The notes under the pieces are model-generated. The model was not told the DNA's origin. It worked only from the letters and a program-made list of their open reading frames with translations, and did no database searches. The position numbers were made by a program, and so were the translations under genes. Below, one piece after another: positions 41,816-54,775 of a stretch of DNA of 64,000 nucleotides (positions are counted from its first letter, which is position 1; each line of letters opens with the position of its first letter). Origin of the DNA: Gadus chalcogrammus (lineage: Eukaryota > Chordata > Actinopteri > Gadiformes > Gadidae); contig NC_079422.1 in assembly GCF_026213295.1 (NCBI RefSeq), positions 25,062,221-25,126,220 of the forward strand, written 5' to 3'.

Positions 41816-43729
41816 TACAACCATTGTCGACTAAGGATTAGTCGTTTAAGTGAGTGTAGAAAGCAAGACAATCTTCCCACCGTGGCTTCAACCGTGTCTT
41901 TGTGGTGAGTTGTACCATAACGGCATCTATAACATTATTATTACATTCTCTCCCACCATGACCTATGGCCTTACTGGACCAAGCTGGACACAGCTGTCAG
42001 AACTTCAACAAGCTGAAGGTTGTGGAACACACACATCATCCTCCATTCATCTCTGCAATGTTTCCACCACTACATTCTCCCAACACTTTACCTGAATGGT
42101 TTATTATTACAAAACAGCAGTTAAGCTTTTAACTATGCACTCCACCCAGGTACTTTAACTATTTAGGAAATACATTGAATGAGTTGATCAGAACTCTGCT
42201 GTTCCAATAGACCCCAAAGTATAGCACAGAACAATGTGGAAGGCAAGCATAAGTTTCCTTTTAGATTATTTTCAGTTTAAGCTATCCGTTCTGAAAAAGA
42301 ACAAATTCAGTCGTGTTTGTTAAAATTATAAATGTTGCGCTGAAGACAAAATTGTGCTATTTAAACCAAAAAATCTGAGTTAGCGCCAAAATGACTCTAC
42401 CATGGCTAGCAGTGTGTTGCTCTTCTCAGAGTTGTGTTTACTTTCCGTTTCTACATCGAGGCTTGTACCAAAGTTTTTCAGGAATCCAAAACAAACATGG
42501 CCGACTTCCTTGGAAAAATCTTTAGGTTATTCTACCAAATACTGGTATCTTTGTGGACAGAAAACGTTAAAGCTAGCACCAAATTGAAGGGGAATATGTT
42601 GTCCTTTTCTGCAGTCACTTGAACCACTATACTGTTAGCATGGACCCACAGTGGATTTATCCTACGTCCTTCCTGGTATGCCACACTTAAGAGCACTTTA
42701 CACGGGTTTACATTACATCAGAAGCATATCGATATCCAAGAACCCTTTGAGGAATTTGACTTTCTGCAGACAACACAGCGAACCAGGCCTTTTTAGATGG
42801 GACGCGATGGACCACCGAAACGCTATAATCTCTGTCCTTCACCCATTTGGTAAACGTCAGCAAATTAGGGGGCATTTAGTTATCTGGTCTTTGAAACACA
42901 TGCTTAAGGTCTCCATCTGGATCTCTTCCGCTGTGGTAAAACTGGACAACAGGCCAGCCAAATACCACCGGGATCATTCCCTCATCCAGCAGGGAGATCG
43001 TCTTGACCGATCAGCTCATTGAGTTAAGCAGCGATATGGGAAAGTGATTTACTTGGATAGCATGTGGGGTAGAGAGGTGTGTGCTTTGAGTTGCATGAAG
43101 CATTTCTTATAGGAGCGTATGAAGCGAAGTGGCTTTAGAGGTCAACTAGGAAACCTGAAGCTGAAAAATAAATGGAGGAAAAAAGCATGTTAGGGCTGTA
43201 TTTGATGTAAACGTGTCTTCGTGTGATGAAGTATTAAAGAGAAGGAGGGCTTTATTTTAATCAGGATCTGTGCTGAAGTTAAAACATAAGCTATTTACAT
43301 CAGCAGAACGTTGCACAACTCAAAAACTGTAGGGCCCCTGCTCAGCACACACAAGACAATCAGTTCATTACCGGGGGCCACTTACTAGCATACAGGACAA
43401 CCAGTTCTCTACCGTGGGGCCCCTGGTTAGCATACGAGACAACCAGTTCTCTACCGTGTGGTATCATACATAAGACAACAGTACAATCACTCAAGGGGTC
43501 TTATGCTGAATATCTCTGATCATACGAATCCACCAGCTTGTGTTCAACATAATGTTTTTATAAAAGGTACCGCCATTCCCCAAGTCTTTGTTCCATTTGT
43601 GTTTATTTTGTTTTTGAATTGTTTTTTTATTCCTATTTTCACAATGTTTTCTAAGCTGTGCTTATATGACATTTGTTTGGTGTTCCTTTAGTTGTCGTTG
43701 TCTTTTTTTAAGATCTGTAGTATTACGTC

Positions 43730-43735
43730 AATAAA
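43730..43735 (+). terminator. Candidate scarf2 polyadenylation signal
   Basis: AATAAA in TCAATAAACTGAC followed by a T-rich and GT-containing stretch. A second AATAAA lies at 44228-44233, so two 3' ends are possible. Confidence 0.5.
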
Positions 43736-44227
43736 CTGACTTTCACTTTCTGTTCGCTTCTGCACGTTGCAGATCTGTGGCTCTGAGTACTTGCAGGTAC
43801 TGGCTGGGCTCTGTGGTTTATCTCTGTTGACGTTATGTTTGTGTAACACGTAACTGCATGACGCAGAGGGGAACGAGAGGGCCCTAAGGGCTGAACTGTA
43901 ACCGTATCAATCCGTCCATCGTCTCAGGACGAGAAGTACATGTCTGTGTGGTTCTGCTCCACGAGAGATGCCCCAACATTCATTATGTGATCATCAAGTG
44001 GCCATTGTAACTGGTTCAAACATATCTTTTTTATATCTGACTGGCCCGTACCTGTTTCAACAGGAATGGATATTTTTTTAAGAAGGGCCTTAAAATGCTG
44101 CAAAATCATAACAAATGTACGGTAATATTCTTTATTTCTTTGGCGTTTTTTTGGTTTGCGTCCTTGATTTTCATGTGTGTATGTTGTTGTTCTTTTAAGT
44201 TGGTGTTTATTGATTTACATTCTTCGA

Positions 44228-44233
44228 AATAAA
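44228..44233 (+). terminator. Alternative distal polyadenylation signal
   Basis: AATAAA in CGAAATAAAAAGCG, 0.5 kb after the first candidate. Motif only. Confidence 0.3.
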
Positions 44234-44359
44234 AAGCGATACATGTAGCTGTAATTCAACTGAAAAATAACTTCTAATCATTGAATGCCCTCTTTGTAGA
44301 AATCACCAGTTTAACATTCTGTAGTTTTCAGCAGCAAGCCGTCCCATCGCCCGTTTGGA

Positions 44360-44500
44360 CAGAGTATATCCCCACTGTACATCGAAGAAAAGGTTTATAC
44401 TCACTGTACAGTGTGGACAAAGTACATCCTCCGTGTACAGTGAAGACAGAGTACATCCTCAGTGTACAGGGAGGACAGAGTGCTTTCAGTGACTTCCTAC
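44360..44500. repeat. Minisatellite of about 37 bp
   Basis: Units on the theme GTACAGTGAAGACAGAGTAC - ATCCTCA, about 3-4 copies. Confidence 0.8.
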
Positions 44501-44589
44501 ACCGAAGTAGAGCTTCAGTCCATGGCCGACTGATTTGAGCCTTTCCTGTTACTCTGGGCTTGAAGTTTCTCAGGGCCGGGGCAAGAGAG

Positions 44590-44975
44590 GGGCAGAGAGA
44601 GAGAGGGAGAGAGGTAGAGAGAGAGGCAAAGAGAGAGGGAGGCAGAGGGAGAGAGAGTGAGAGAGGGGGAGAGAGAGGCAAAGAGAGAGAGAGGGTGAGG
44701 GAGAGAAAGAGAGAGAAATAGAGGGTGAGGGAGAGAAAGAGAGAGAAATAGAGGGTGAGAGAGGCAGAGAGAGAGAGAGGCAGAGGGAGAAAGAGAGGGA
44801 GAGGGGGGGAGAGGGAGAGAGCGGGGGGGAGAGACAGAGAGAGAGGGACAGAGAGAGAGAGAGAGAGAGGAAGGGCCAGAGAGAGAGGGACAGAGAGAGT
44901 GAGAGGAAGAGGCAGAGAGAGAGAGAGGGACAGATGAAGGGGAGAGAGAGAGGGGGGGAGGGAGAGCGTGAGAGG
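44590..44975. repeat. (GA)n-rich tract
   Basis: GAGAGA with GGCAGAGG and GGTGAGGG interruptions. The complementary CT-rich tract lies 0.7 kb on. Confidence 0.95.
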
Positions 44976-45669
44976 AGTCCTACGGTGAAGGTATTTACCG
45001 CCGTCCGTCTCAGCCGCACTTCAAAGCGCCCGGAGGAGACCGGGGGACCTGGTCCGGCCGCCCGGGGACACGGAACACAAGAGCTCCTTTCAGGGCAGGA
45101 GGACAGTGGGGACTCTTGTGCCGGGGCCCTCCGACTGCAGCCATCACGCGCCCGCTACGTCTGCCCTCTGGGGGCAGGGGGAGGTGGTGGGGGTGGTGCT
45201 GGAGGTGTGGTCGGGGGGGTGACGGATGCGTCTGAGGATCTCAGTGTGGATGATCGGAGCAGGGGTGAAGGAATCGTCACTCAGGGAGTGTCCAGCGCAG
45301 CACTTATTATTAACCGCAGCTATTAATCAACTCCTCGCTGATAGAGGTCATTCAGACGGCCGAGCGCCATTCTCATCGTCATCATCTAACACGTGCGCTC
45401 CCAAACTGTGCACGTACCCCCCCACCTCCCTGCAGCAGCAGAATGCAGTGGAGCAGCCAAGCACAATGTTAACGTAGGGGCCTGCGGCACCTCTGACCCC
45501 GGGGCCCGCGCGGACAGGGACCGGCCCTGAGAACCGACCACATGTTCCATGGATTCTGCCTCCCTGACACACGACTCCGGAATGCACCGGCCGTCACGTG
45601 TCAAGTCGCCGCATCGTAGCGCTCAGGGGCTTGAAGAGTTTTCATTGGTCTTTTACTATTGACTTATCA

Positions 45670-45990
45670 TGGCTCTCTCTCCCTCCCTCCCTCCCTCCCT
45701 CCCTCCCTCTCCCTCTCTCTCTCTCCCTCCCTCCCTCTCTCTCCCTCTCCCTCCCTCTCTCTCCCTCTCCCTCCCTCTCTCTCTCTCTCCCTCCCTCCCT
45801 CTCTCTCCCCCTCCCCCTCCCTCCCTCTCCCCCTCCCCCTCTCCCTCTCTCCCTTCCTCTCTCCCTCCCTCTCTCCCTCCCTCTCTTCCCCTCTCTCTTC
45901 CCCTCTCTCTCCCTTTCTCTCTCCCCCCCTTTCTCCCCCCTCTGTCTTCCTCTCCCCCTCTTTCCCCCTGACTCCCCCTCTCTCCCTTCC
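45670..45990. repeat. (CCCT)n/(CT)n-rich tract
   Basis: CCCTCCCT and CTCTCTCC mixture, complementary in composition to the GA tract at 44590-44975; together they form a large inverted simple-repeat pair. Confidence 0.95.
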
Positions 45991-46009
45991 TGTGAGTGGT
46001 GATTGATAG

Positions 46010-46125
46010 TAATGTAGCAGTGGGATGCGTGTGCATTGGGACTACAGGAGCCGGCTCTATGTACCTCTCAGTGGGATGCGTGTGCATTGGGACTACAGGA
46101 GCCGTCTCTACGTACCTCTCAGTGG
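46010..46125. repeat. Tandem duplication of about 57 bp
   Basis: CAGTGGGATGCGTGTGCATT - GGGACTACAGGAGCCG occurs twice in a row with two differences. Confidence 0.9.
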
Positions 46126-46449
46126 TGTGTGGGGACAGCGCTGTTGGCTCCTGTTGTGATGCAGCGGCACCGAGAGGTGGGGTGACGGGGTGAATCCATC
46201 AGCACGAGACCAGAGGTGACACAAAGGGGGGGTGTAACAGGACAGCCCTGGGGGGGGGCAGTTAATTTGGCGGGAAAGGGGAGAGACACACATGTTGCCT
46301 GGCCTTCCAAACATGACATGGACTCGTGCAACGGGTTCTATAAACTACCGGGCTTTTAGACTCAGCCCCCTCCCGTCCCCCTTATGAGTCAGCCAAAAAG
46401 CCTGGACCTAGAAAACCTACCCCCCCCCCCCCCCCCCCCCCTCCTCCTC

Positions 46450-47020
46450 CCTACGTTGCCATGGAGATTGACACAGATTGGAGAAACATCTGGTAGCCAT
46501 TTCAGCCCTCTGGTGAGGAGAGGAAGAAAGAAATTTATGAGTGAGAGGAAAAAGAGGAATATTTTCTGCAATGCAAAGCAGAAAGAAAGTGGAGTTGTGT
46601 TACACTTGAAAGGGCGGGTTCGAAATATGGATTCTGCACGGACTGGAGCACCCGCCCCCTGGTCCACTTCTGAGCACTAAGCCCAGGACTATCCGTTAGT
46701 GTAGAATGGGTTTCTGTTAGACGGCGGTTGGCATGCAGACATCTCGATGGATCGTGATGAAAAAATTATGTATTTTTATGTATTTTGAACAATGCCTTTC
46801 AGCAAAAGGCGTTTTTCAACAGGGAGAAACTATGCCTATTTTGGAAAATCCTTTGAGGCAAAAGCGGCTATTTCTGCCTCAATTACGCAGTAGTTGATGG
46901 GACAATGGGAGAGCCGGTTTCTGCATCTTGCTCAAACTTTTGCTTTTAATTATAGACAATTCAAACAATCGGCTCTGTAACCGTCTGACACAAACAGGGC
47001 AGTCAGTTGGTTCCTGAACT
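46450..47020. other. Intergenic sequence, no gene seen
   Basis: Follows a C22 run at 46420-46441. No feature supported. Confidence 0.4.
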
Positions 47021-47029
47021 GCAGTCGCC

Positions 47030-47262
47030 CTCCCCCCCCTCCCTCCCTCCCTCCCTCCTCCTCCCTCCCTCCCTCCACCATCCCTCCTCCCTCCTCCTCC
47101 TCCTCCCTCCCTCCTCCCTCCTCCTCCTCCTCCTCCTCCTCCTCCCTCCTCCCTCCCTCCCTCCTCCTTCCCTCCCTCCTCCTCCTCCTCCTCCCTCCTC
47201 CTCCCTCCTCCCCCTCCTCCTCCTCCTCCTCCTCCTCCCCCCTCCTCCTCCTCCCTCCTCGG
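47030..47262. repeat. (CTC)n/(CCCT)n tract
   Basis: CTCCTCCTC and CCCTCCCT mixture, strand-asymmetric polypyrimidine. Confidence 0.95.
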
Positions 47263-47269
47263 TCAGCCG

Positions 47270-48835
47270 AGCGATACTTGAGCCGCGTGTGGGTCGCTCC
47301 TCGCCGACGACGTGCTGTCTGCGAGCCGCGCTGCCTAATTGCAGTGTTTCTTACGCGTTAAGACTCCCGTGTTTCTCAGGCCCGGGTGGATACGCAGTAA
47401 CTATGAAATGACATTTACTGGAAACGGAGCTGGCGCTTGAGCGAGGCCAAAACCACCGCTCTGAGGTCAGCGCGCGACCAGAGAGACGAAACAAAAAAAC
47501 GCAATGGGGCGACTGCTGCGCCAGCGTTGCGTGTGTTTATAGATTCTCAATGACATCTACTCAGGCTATGATTTAAGGCTCCCTCCTTTGCAACGGCACC
47601 AAACTAAAATAGAGTCCTCGGTGAAAGGGCCCGGCTAGGGTCCACCACACGGCCTGACGGATAGGTGATCGGCTGGATGGGACTGGTCGTTACGGCGACT
47701 AACTAGGTCAAGCGGATGTTTCGCCAGAGATGGAAGTTGTTCCGAGGTTTTTAGTTTTACACGTCATGCTCCATTTGGCCACTTTCCTCCCCCAGAATCG
47801 TAACTTAAGTACAACGCTGTTTAGATTAGCTTACAGTATATATACAGTAGGAGGTACAGACTCAACCTATCTGCTGTACATACTGGACTGGAGATGTATC
47901 GAGTGTTACGGGGGTATTCTACCGACACACAACATGTCATCCCGCTATTACTATTCACTGAGACCGCTTTTATAAACAATGAAAGCAAATTGTGCTGAGC
48001 GGCCAGAAAGATAATTAGGCCACGTTCATTCTCTTCATCCACACGTGTGCTTGTGCTCTTTTTCCTCCTTTTCCTCAGCTGAATGGGTGTGCAGCATACA
48101 GTTGTCTGGGACTTGAAATTGCCCTAGATTTTTCCCCCGGTGTCAGCATAATTGCGTGGAGCGAGAGAGCGAGGAGGATTTGGAAGCCTAATAGAAAGCA
48201 GAGAGCAGTCCGATGCAGATGCCTTCTCCATTTTTTTTTTTATCCTTTTCCCCCAGTTTCCTCCCATTCTTGCGGCCGGTCTTTCACTCGCTTCCTGTGG
48301 CTTAAAACCCCCTTTTTATTTGTATATTTTATTCACTCTGTGTCTTTTTACCATCGGTGGGACTGTTGGTTTTATTTTTACGATCCTCCAGGGGCCTGGT
48401 CAAAAGCTATTTTTCCTCCCCACCGTAGAGCAACAGAGAATAGAAAAGCCACGACCACACTCCGGTAATCGGCGCCGTCGCAAAGAACGGTCACGAGTTT
48501 GATCCCCATTCTCTGCAGCCCAGAGAAACAGGCCTGGGGTTTTTATCGCTGATCGCCACATTTCCCCCGAAACCGCGCAATGTGTGTGACCCTCACGGCC
48601 GACCCTACAACAACAACAACAAGGGCAGCTTTGTTGTTCAGGAAACACACTTGTTTTCCCCCGTCCGTGTGAGAATCTCCCGCTCCCCAGACACATGTGG
48701 ATACAGATGTGGAGCCTCCAGCCCGTGGGGGTTAAGAGAGAGCCTCATCCTGTCTCCCACGGCCTGGGGTTGCCTGGAGGGGTCCAGGCAGGAACATCTC
48801 GCCCTGGTCGTCACTCCATGTGCAGTGAGATGATC
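47270..48835. other. Intergenic sequence, no gene seen
   Basis: 1.5 kb without recognised repeats or plausible exons, apart from a (CAA)6 near 48607. Confidence 0.4.
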
Positions 48836-48839
48836 TACG

Positions 48840-48986
48840 CTCCCCCCACCTCCTCCACCACCACCCAACCACCTCCATCTCCACCTCCACCCACTCCATC
48901 ATAACCTCCACCACCACCTCCTTCATCATCATAACCCCCACCTCCACTTCCTCCATCCTAACCTCCACCACCACCACCACCACCAG
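48840..48986. repeat. (CCA)n-rich tract
   Basis: ACCTCCACCACCACC and TCATCATAACC variants. Confidence 0.92.
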
Positions 48987-49049
48987 CTGGGTGTGTACGT
49001 GTGTCCATGTGTGTGCGTTTGAGTGTTTGTTTGTTTACACGTGTGGGTG

Positions 49050-49200
49050 TGTGTCTGCTTGTTCCCCATGTGTGTGTGTGTGTGTTTGTGTCTGCATGGT
49101 CCCCATGTGTGTGTGTGTGTTTGTGTCTCTGGTTCCCCATGTGTGTGTGTGTGTTTGCGTCTGCATGGTCCCCATGTGTGTGTGTGTGTGTGTGTGTTTG
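49050..49200. repeat. Minisatellite with embedded (GT)n
   Basis: Units of about 50 bp: GGTCCCCATGTGTGTG - TTTGTGTCTGCAT, about three copies. Confidence 0.88.
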
Positions 49201-49404
49201 GGTGTGACCAAGTGTCTGTCTGTGTGTTTGAATCCATGTGCTTCCATGACTAGAGCGCTATTGGAAAGGCCGACAGGACCAGACCAGAGCCCTTATGGGA
49301 AGACATGTGTTTCTGATTAGCCGGGCTGAGATTAGAAGGGGGGGGGGGGGGGGGCGGGAGCAGAGAGGAGAGGAGAGAGAACGAATCAGTGGCTGTCAGT
49401 TCAA

Positions 49405-50152
49405 CACCTCCCTGTCACTCTGTCACCTGCACCTCCCTGTCACTCTGTCACCTCCACCTCCCTGTCACTCTGTCACCTGCACCTACCTGGCACTGTCACA
49501 CCTCCACCTCCCTGTCACCTCCACCTCCCTGTCACTCTGTCACCTCCACCTCCCTGGCACTCTGTCACCTCCACCTCCCTGTCACCTCCACCTCCCTGTC
49601 ACCTCCACCTCCCTGTCACTCTGTCACCTCCACCTCCCTGTCACTCTGTCACCTCCACCTCCCTGTCACTCTGTCACCTCCACCTCCCTGGCACTCTGTC
49701 ACCTCCACCTCCCTGGCACTCTGTCACCTCCACCTCCCTGTCACTCTGTCACCTCCACCTCCCTGTCACCTCCACCTCCCTGTCACTCTGTCACCTCCAC
49801 CTCCCTGTCACTCTGTCACCTCCAGCTCCCTGTCACCTCCAGCTCCCTGTCACCTCCAGCTCCCTGTCACCTCCAGCTCCCTGTCACCTCCAGCTCCCTG
49901 TCACTCTGTCACCTCCACCTCCCTGTCACTCTGTCACCTCCACCTCCCTGTCACTCTGTCACCTCCACCTCCCTGTCACTCTGTCACCTCCACCTCCCTG
50001 TCACTCTGTCACCTCCACCTCCCTGTCACTCTGTCACCTCCACCTCCCTGTCACTCTGTCACCTCCACCTCCCTGTCACTCTGTCACCTCCAGCTCCCTG
50101 TCACTCTGTCACCTCCACCTCCCTGTCACTCTGTCACCTCCAGCTCCCTGTA
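49405..50152. repeat. 25-bp minisatellite, about 30 copies
   Basis: Units CACCTCCCTGTCACTCTGTC+ACCTC with shortened 15-bp variants (CACCTCCCTGTCACCTC) and a CAGCTCC variant block at about 49820-49905. It keeps two frames open for more than 260 codons with a 25-residue period. Confidence 0.95.
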
Positions 50153-50327
50153 CATTTGTCACCACAATGCGTGACAAATGTACAAATGTAATATGTAAAC
50201 ACTCAGGAACACTCCACCAATGAAACTGTTTTGTGTTAAGCCTGCAGCTATCAGAAGCAGATCAGAGTCAAGGTTAACAGTTGGTTGTGTGCGCATGTGT
50301 TTGTGTTTTCGTTTTTGAGTGCTTGGG

Positions 50328-50380
50328 TGTGTGTGTGTGTGTGCGTAAGTGTGTGTTGTTCTGTGTGTGTGTGTGTGTTG

Positions 50381-50428
<48 letters not shown>

Positions 50429-50435
50429 CTGTGTG
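50328..50435. repeat. (GT)n tract
   Basis: Interrupted and perfect GT blocks. Confidence 0.95.
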
Positions 50436-50529
50436 TGTGTTTTAGGACTTGTGAATTACGTCAGGGTGTTTTTTGCGTGAGTGTTGAGATAACACGGAAG
50501 TGGTAGGACTGCTTCCCCATTTACGTCAC

Positions 50530-50645
50530 TTAATGGTCACTTCATGGTCACTCCATGGTCACTCCATGGTCACTAGATGATCCCCAGATGGTCACTAGAT
50601 GATCACTTCATGGTCCCTCCATGGCCACTTCATGGCCACTAGATG
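50530..50645. repeat. 10-bp minisatellite
   Basis: ATGGTCACTC/ATGGTCACTT/AGATGGTCAC units, about 11 copies. Confidence 0.88.
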
Positions 50646-51179
50646 TGGGGAGGTCTCCACCACTTCCCTCCATGTGGCGCCCAGCACCCACTAACAAACC
50701 AGAGGAACCTTCCTGCAGGCTGCAGCTCTTCATGTCCCCAGCTCATCTACCCGCCGGTCCCGGTTTGTTTGTTGACGTTCTCCGACTCTTCCTCAGCAGA
50801 ACCTCCAGATGTTCCGAGTCAGGGTCAGCACACACACGGGCGGCGGCACGGAGCGTGCATCGCAGAGTTCCCACTTCAACAAACCGATCACCATTAAGAC
50901 ACGTCCTACCAGAGTGCACCACCCTCCACAACACCTCCACCCTCCACAACACCTCCACCCCCGACTTCCTCCACCACCACGGCCTCCCCTCTTTATGAGA
51001 ACGCTTTATTACAGTAGGCAGACAGGCTGCCCCACAGCCCCGGGACTCAGACAGGATCAAACACACATGCACACATGCCCACACAAACACACACACACCC
51101 ACGTGCGCATGCACGCACACACTCACACACACCCACGCAAGGCCTGCTGTTATGGAGGCCGCTTCCGAAACTTTTGGCA

Positions 51180-51224
51180 GACCAGGAAGTGTGTTTGTGT
51201 AAGTGTGTGTGTAAATGTGTGTGT

Positions 51225-51295
<71 letters not shown>
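51180..51295. repeat. (GT)n tract
   Basis: Ends in about 33 perfect GT units. Confidence 0.95.
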
Positions 51296-51296
<1 letters not shown>

Positions 51297-51439
51297 AAAG
51301 GCTCTTGACTGATGAGTTTGGGAAAAAGGTGACAGCCTCAGAAGAGAGAGTAAAGCAGGCAGATGACAGAAGTCAGAGGGACAGACAGATGTCAGAGAGA
51401 AAGACAGAAGTCAGAGAGACAGACAGATAGCATGGAGAC

Positions 51440-51930
51440 AGAGGCAGAAACAGAGAGATCCAGAAAGTTGTAAGAAAATGATTCAGGCGTGGAAGAGTTG
51501 GATAAATGTTCCAGAAGTATAAACTAAAATAGATTAATGTCGGCTACCTTTGCATAACAATCTTCATAGCCATGCACTGAATTTTTCTCCAATGTTCAAT
51601 TAGCAATAAGAAAAGTTGGAGAGCATAAATACGGGTTGATTTATTGTTCATCGTCTCTGGGGCTTCATTCTACACATGACTATTCATTTTCCCATTGTCA
51701 GCAGATTAGTGGTAATAACATTTTTGGCAGTGTGCGCTATAAACTGCTGGAGCAGAGTAGTGTGAACACATATGGTATGCATCCACACATATAGGCTAAG
51801 GAGCCACTCCGGCCCTCACCCCACCCCCAACCCAGCTCCCCGTGCCTGCACTCCAGGCTTCTCCCCTTCTCTACAGCCGTACCCAAACCCCTCTCTGGCT
51901 GCTCATTCTCCTCAACTTTCCATTAACTGA
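51440..51930. other. Intergenic sequence, no gene seen
   Basis: No repeat or exon recognised before the R1 element. Confidence 0.4.
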
Positions 51931-51934
51931 GGAG

Positions 51935-52115
51935 TTATTGTGTGCTGTACGTCCTTGCACTTAAAAATAGTACCTAGCATCGTGTAGCATCTTATCCTAG
52001 CTATCTTTGTTGTAGACAGGGAATGTGTATTGTTCCACTTTCTTCTGACAAATGTACTTATTGTAAGTCGCTTGAGAAGAAAGCGTCTGCTAAATGCCCT
52101 AAATGTAAATGTAAA
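51935..52115 (+). mobile_element. Dispersed retroposon R1, copy 3
   Basis: TGTACGTCCTTGCACTTAAA through CGTCTGCTAAATGCCCTAAA and GTAAATGTAAAT. Confidence 0.75.
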
Positions 52116-52119
52116 TCTC

Positions 52120-53085
52120 CCTCAAGCCCTTTACAACATAAATATATAACATAATATCGTACAATGTGACAATGGGAAGACTGGCTGGTCAACAGTGGTG
52201 GGAAACACGGTCAGAGAAACAGACGGACAGAGAAACAGGCTGCCATTTCATGCATCACCAGCAGCTGACACCGATCTGCGCCACACTCTAGGTTTCGGAG
52301 CTCGGTGACTGGAACAGATAGAGAGGGGAGATGGATTTAGTTCAGAATTCCAGTAAGGAACAGCTTATTTTTGTTGGAAGCACAATTGTCTGTGGCCGGG
52401 CCTTTGGAAGTACATTTCACCCGCCCATCTGCCAGTAGACGGAGGGGTGGGCGCTGCTGCCCTCTAGTGGTGACCTAGTATGCGTGTTCTCAATAACTTC
52501 GATGAGTAAACATTGTTATTCCACCGTCGTGGTGCTCAAAACCCCGTGAAGCCTCTGTGGTTTTGTGAATAAGCACAAGCAGATGATTGTAGCATTGCAG
52601 CATTGTGTTATGCAAACCCCCTATGTTTATAATTCTGGAGTTCTGAACAGAAAATAGGTTTTCGGTTATGTATGGAATGCATCTGGCTCTTACTTGCCAT
52701 GTCATCATTTGCCATGGGAAACGGCGATAAGAGCACAGATGTGCTCAGCCTCGCTGACAACTAAACAAACTGGGAGAAAGGAATAAACCATGAAGTTTGC
52801 CAGAGGGGAAATAGTTTAGCTTTTTGAAAGACAAATCAGCAGAACATCAAAGACACAGGCATCATTAGTGGCATTCAAATTAGAGTTGCATAACAGGTCA
52901 TAACAGATTGTAATTATTAACAATTATTTAGATGAAAATAAAAAAGATGGATTTACTTAAGACCTGGATTCATCCCCCCTTAAAAAAAATGGTTTACCCC
53001 TCCTGATATGCTGATAAGTACTCAACACAATTTGTACTCCTAAGTAGTTGAATTAACTTGGAGAGAGGCTGACAGCCTGACACAG
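52120..53085. other. Region upstream of selenoe
   Basis: Contains the CTCF-type site at 52457. AT-rich near 52900-52990. The selenoe promoter must lie here; no TATA box was identified with confidence. Confidence 0.4.
52457..52470 (-). promoter_or_regulatory. CTCF consensus site between scarf2 and selenoe
   Basis: CCACTAGAGGGCAG on the minus strand fits the vertebrate CTCF core consensus (CCASYAGRKGGCAG) at every position, about 630 bases before selenoe. Sites of this kind are often carried by retroposons; none was recognised here. Confidence 0.55.
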
Positions 53086-53101
53086 ACACATGTGTCGTAA
53101 A

Positions 53102-53212
53102 ATGTGGGCCTTTTACTTAGTCGTGATTCTGGCGATCTCCGCCGACGCGTCAGGGAATGACAGCCACTCTCCGGGGGAAGAGACGCGGGTCATCGCTCGG
53201 GGGAAACTGCTG
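53102..53212 (+). CDS. selenoe: selenoe coding exon 1 (signal peptide)
   Basis: 37 codons, MWAFYLVVILAISADASGN through VIARGKLL. The hydrophobic core is directly after the start. Donor CTG|GTAGGT, phase 0. Confidence 0.92.
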
Positions 53213-54702
53213 GTAGGTACCGGCGGCGACGCTCTAGCCGCTCAAGCCGCTCATTGAATGAACGGGGATCCGAACCCACTTGACGTGTGACAGCCGTGCT
53301 CGCGATGCATGTCGACAACCCACCAATAAGGCTTTGCCGAACCTGTCAGTACTAATCGTGTTTCAGGATGCGGTGTCGAGTCTGGCCCTATGGGGCTGGC
53401 GTGTATTCAGTCTTGGGTGCATTTGGTCTGAATAGGAACATGATTTATATCGGCTGACTGTCAACTGTCATCTGCTGCCAGGCTCCCAGCGTGGTCGGGT
53501 GAAGCATCAAGAAGATGCCGGAACTCCACCAATTCCTGATGGAGCGCTGGGCACTGTAGTATCCTCCTTCTGTGACCGTGAAGCCATTATTTAGACGGTG
53601 AATGTGTGCCTTCATTCATTCATTCGTCGATTTGATCCGCCGTTCATGGAAAACGAGACTGATAGTAACTCACAATACAATATGTTAAGTATGTGCAGCA
53701 CAATGCCCATATATAGGTTTATATAGTCTACAGTGCCTCACACCTGGGGGTCCAGACCCCCCCCCTGCTCTGCACATGGGGCCATTCGGGGGGGGGGGGA
53801 ATGGGGGGGATTACAGTCTAATATGATTAGGAGTAGAGGTGGTGTCAGTTTGCTCACATTGGAGCAGATGTGGGAGAAGCGGGAGGCGAAGGCACAATAA
53901 AGTATTAGTTGGGGTCCCCAGACCTCCAGACGGCGGGGTCCTCAGATCTCAGACCTAGACACGGGGACCCTAGATCTAGACAGGGGGCCCCAGGCTGCTA
54001 CCTAGCTCGTAGCCAGCTGAGAGCTAACCCCCCTGCTCTTCCTATGCTCACCACCCCAGAGACCAGGTGTGGAGACCAGGTGCGGAGGGGCTGGTGTTTC
54101 CCAGGGAGAACTGCTGTCTGTCTGTCTGTCTGTCTCCCCCCCCACCCTCCCTCTCTCTCTCTCCCTCTCTCCCTCTCTCCCTCCCCCCCCCCACCCTCCC
54201 TCTCTCTCTGCCCCCCCACCCTCCCTCTCTCTCTCTTCTCTCTGTCCCTTTCTCTTCCCTCTCTCTCTCCTTCTCTCTCTCTCTCTCTTCCTCTCTCTTT
54301 CTCTTCCTCTCTCTCTCCCTCTCCCTCTCCCACTCTCTCCCTCTTTCTGTTTGATGCCCTGTCGTTCCTTAATCTCCACCCTATAGCCATAACCTGGAGT
54401 ATGATTCCTCGGAGGAGAAGGAGCCCCGTCTGATCTTCTACGATGACAGGGACAAGGTGGTGCAGGTGAGGTGAAAGCCCGGAGGTATTTCGGTCTGCCT
54501 TGCTCATCAGTAAAGGCTGCAGGTTGAATCCCGAGGGGAGGATGGTTGAGATGTTTGTGGAGGAGTCACGATACTCTCAGAGCTGATCTCAATTGGATAG
54601 TGGGGCTACAGAGAGGTAGAGGCAGACACAGACACACACACCCAGACACACGCACGCACACCCTATAGACTTCTCCAGACAATATTTAGAAACACAGATT
54701 CA

Positions 54703-54775
<73 letters not shown>

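Larger units (their letters stand above)
41583..43735 (+). other. scarf2 3' UTR (probable)
   Basis: About 2.1 kb of mostly AT-rich, non-coding sequence from the stop codon to an AATAAA at 43730-43735. It contains the minisatellite at 41640-41815 and a roughly 52-bp tandem repeat near 43330-43465 (GTTCTCTACCGTGGGGCCCC theme). Confidence 0.55.

Noticed and set aside
49295..50191. 298-codon open frame with a HLHLPVTLSPPPPC-like repeat
   Set aside because: The 25-bp minisatellite happens to contain no stop in two frames; its 25-residue period follows from 3 x 25 bp.
53500..53502. TGA as a disabling nonsense mutation (pseudogene)
   Set aside because: All other codons and splice sites are intact, the family carries Sec at this position, and a SECIS is present downstream.
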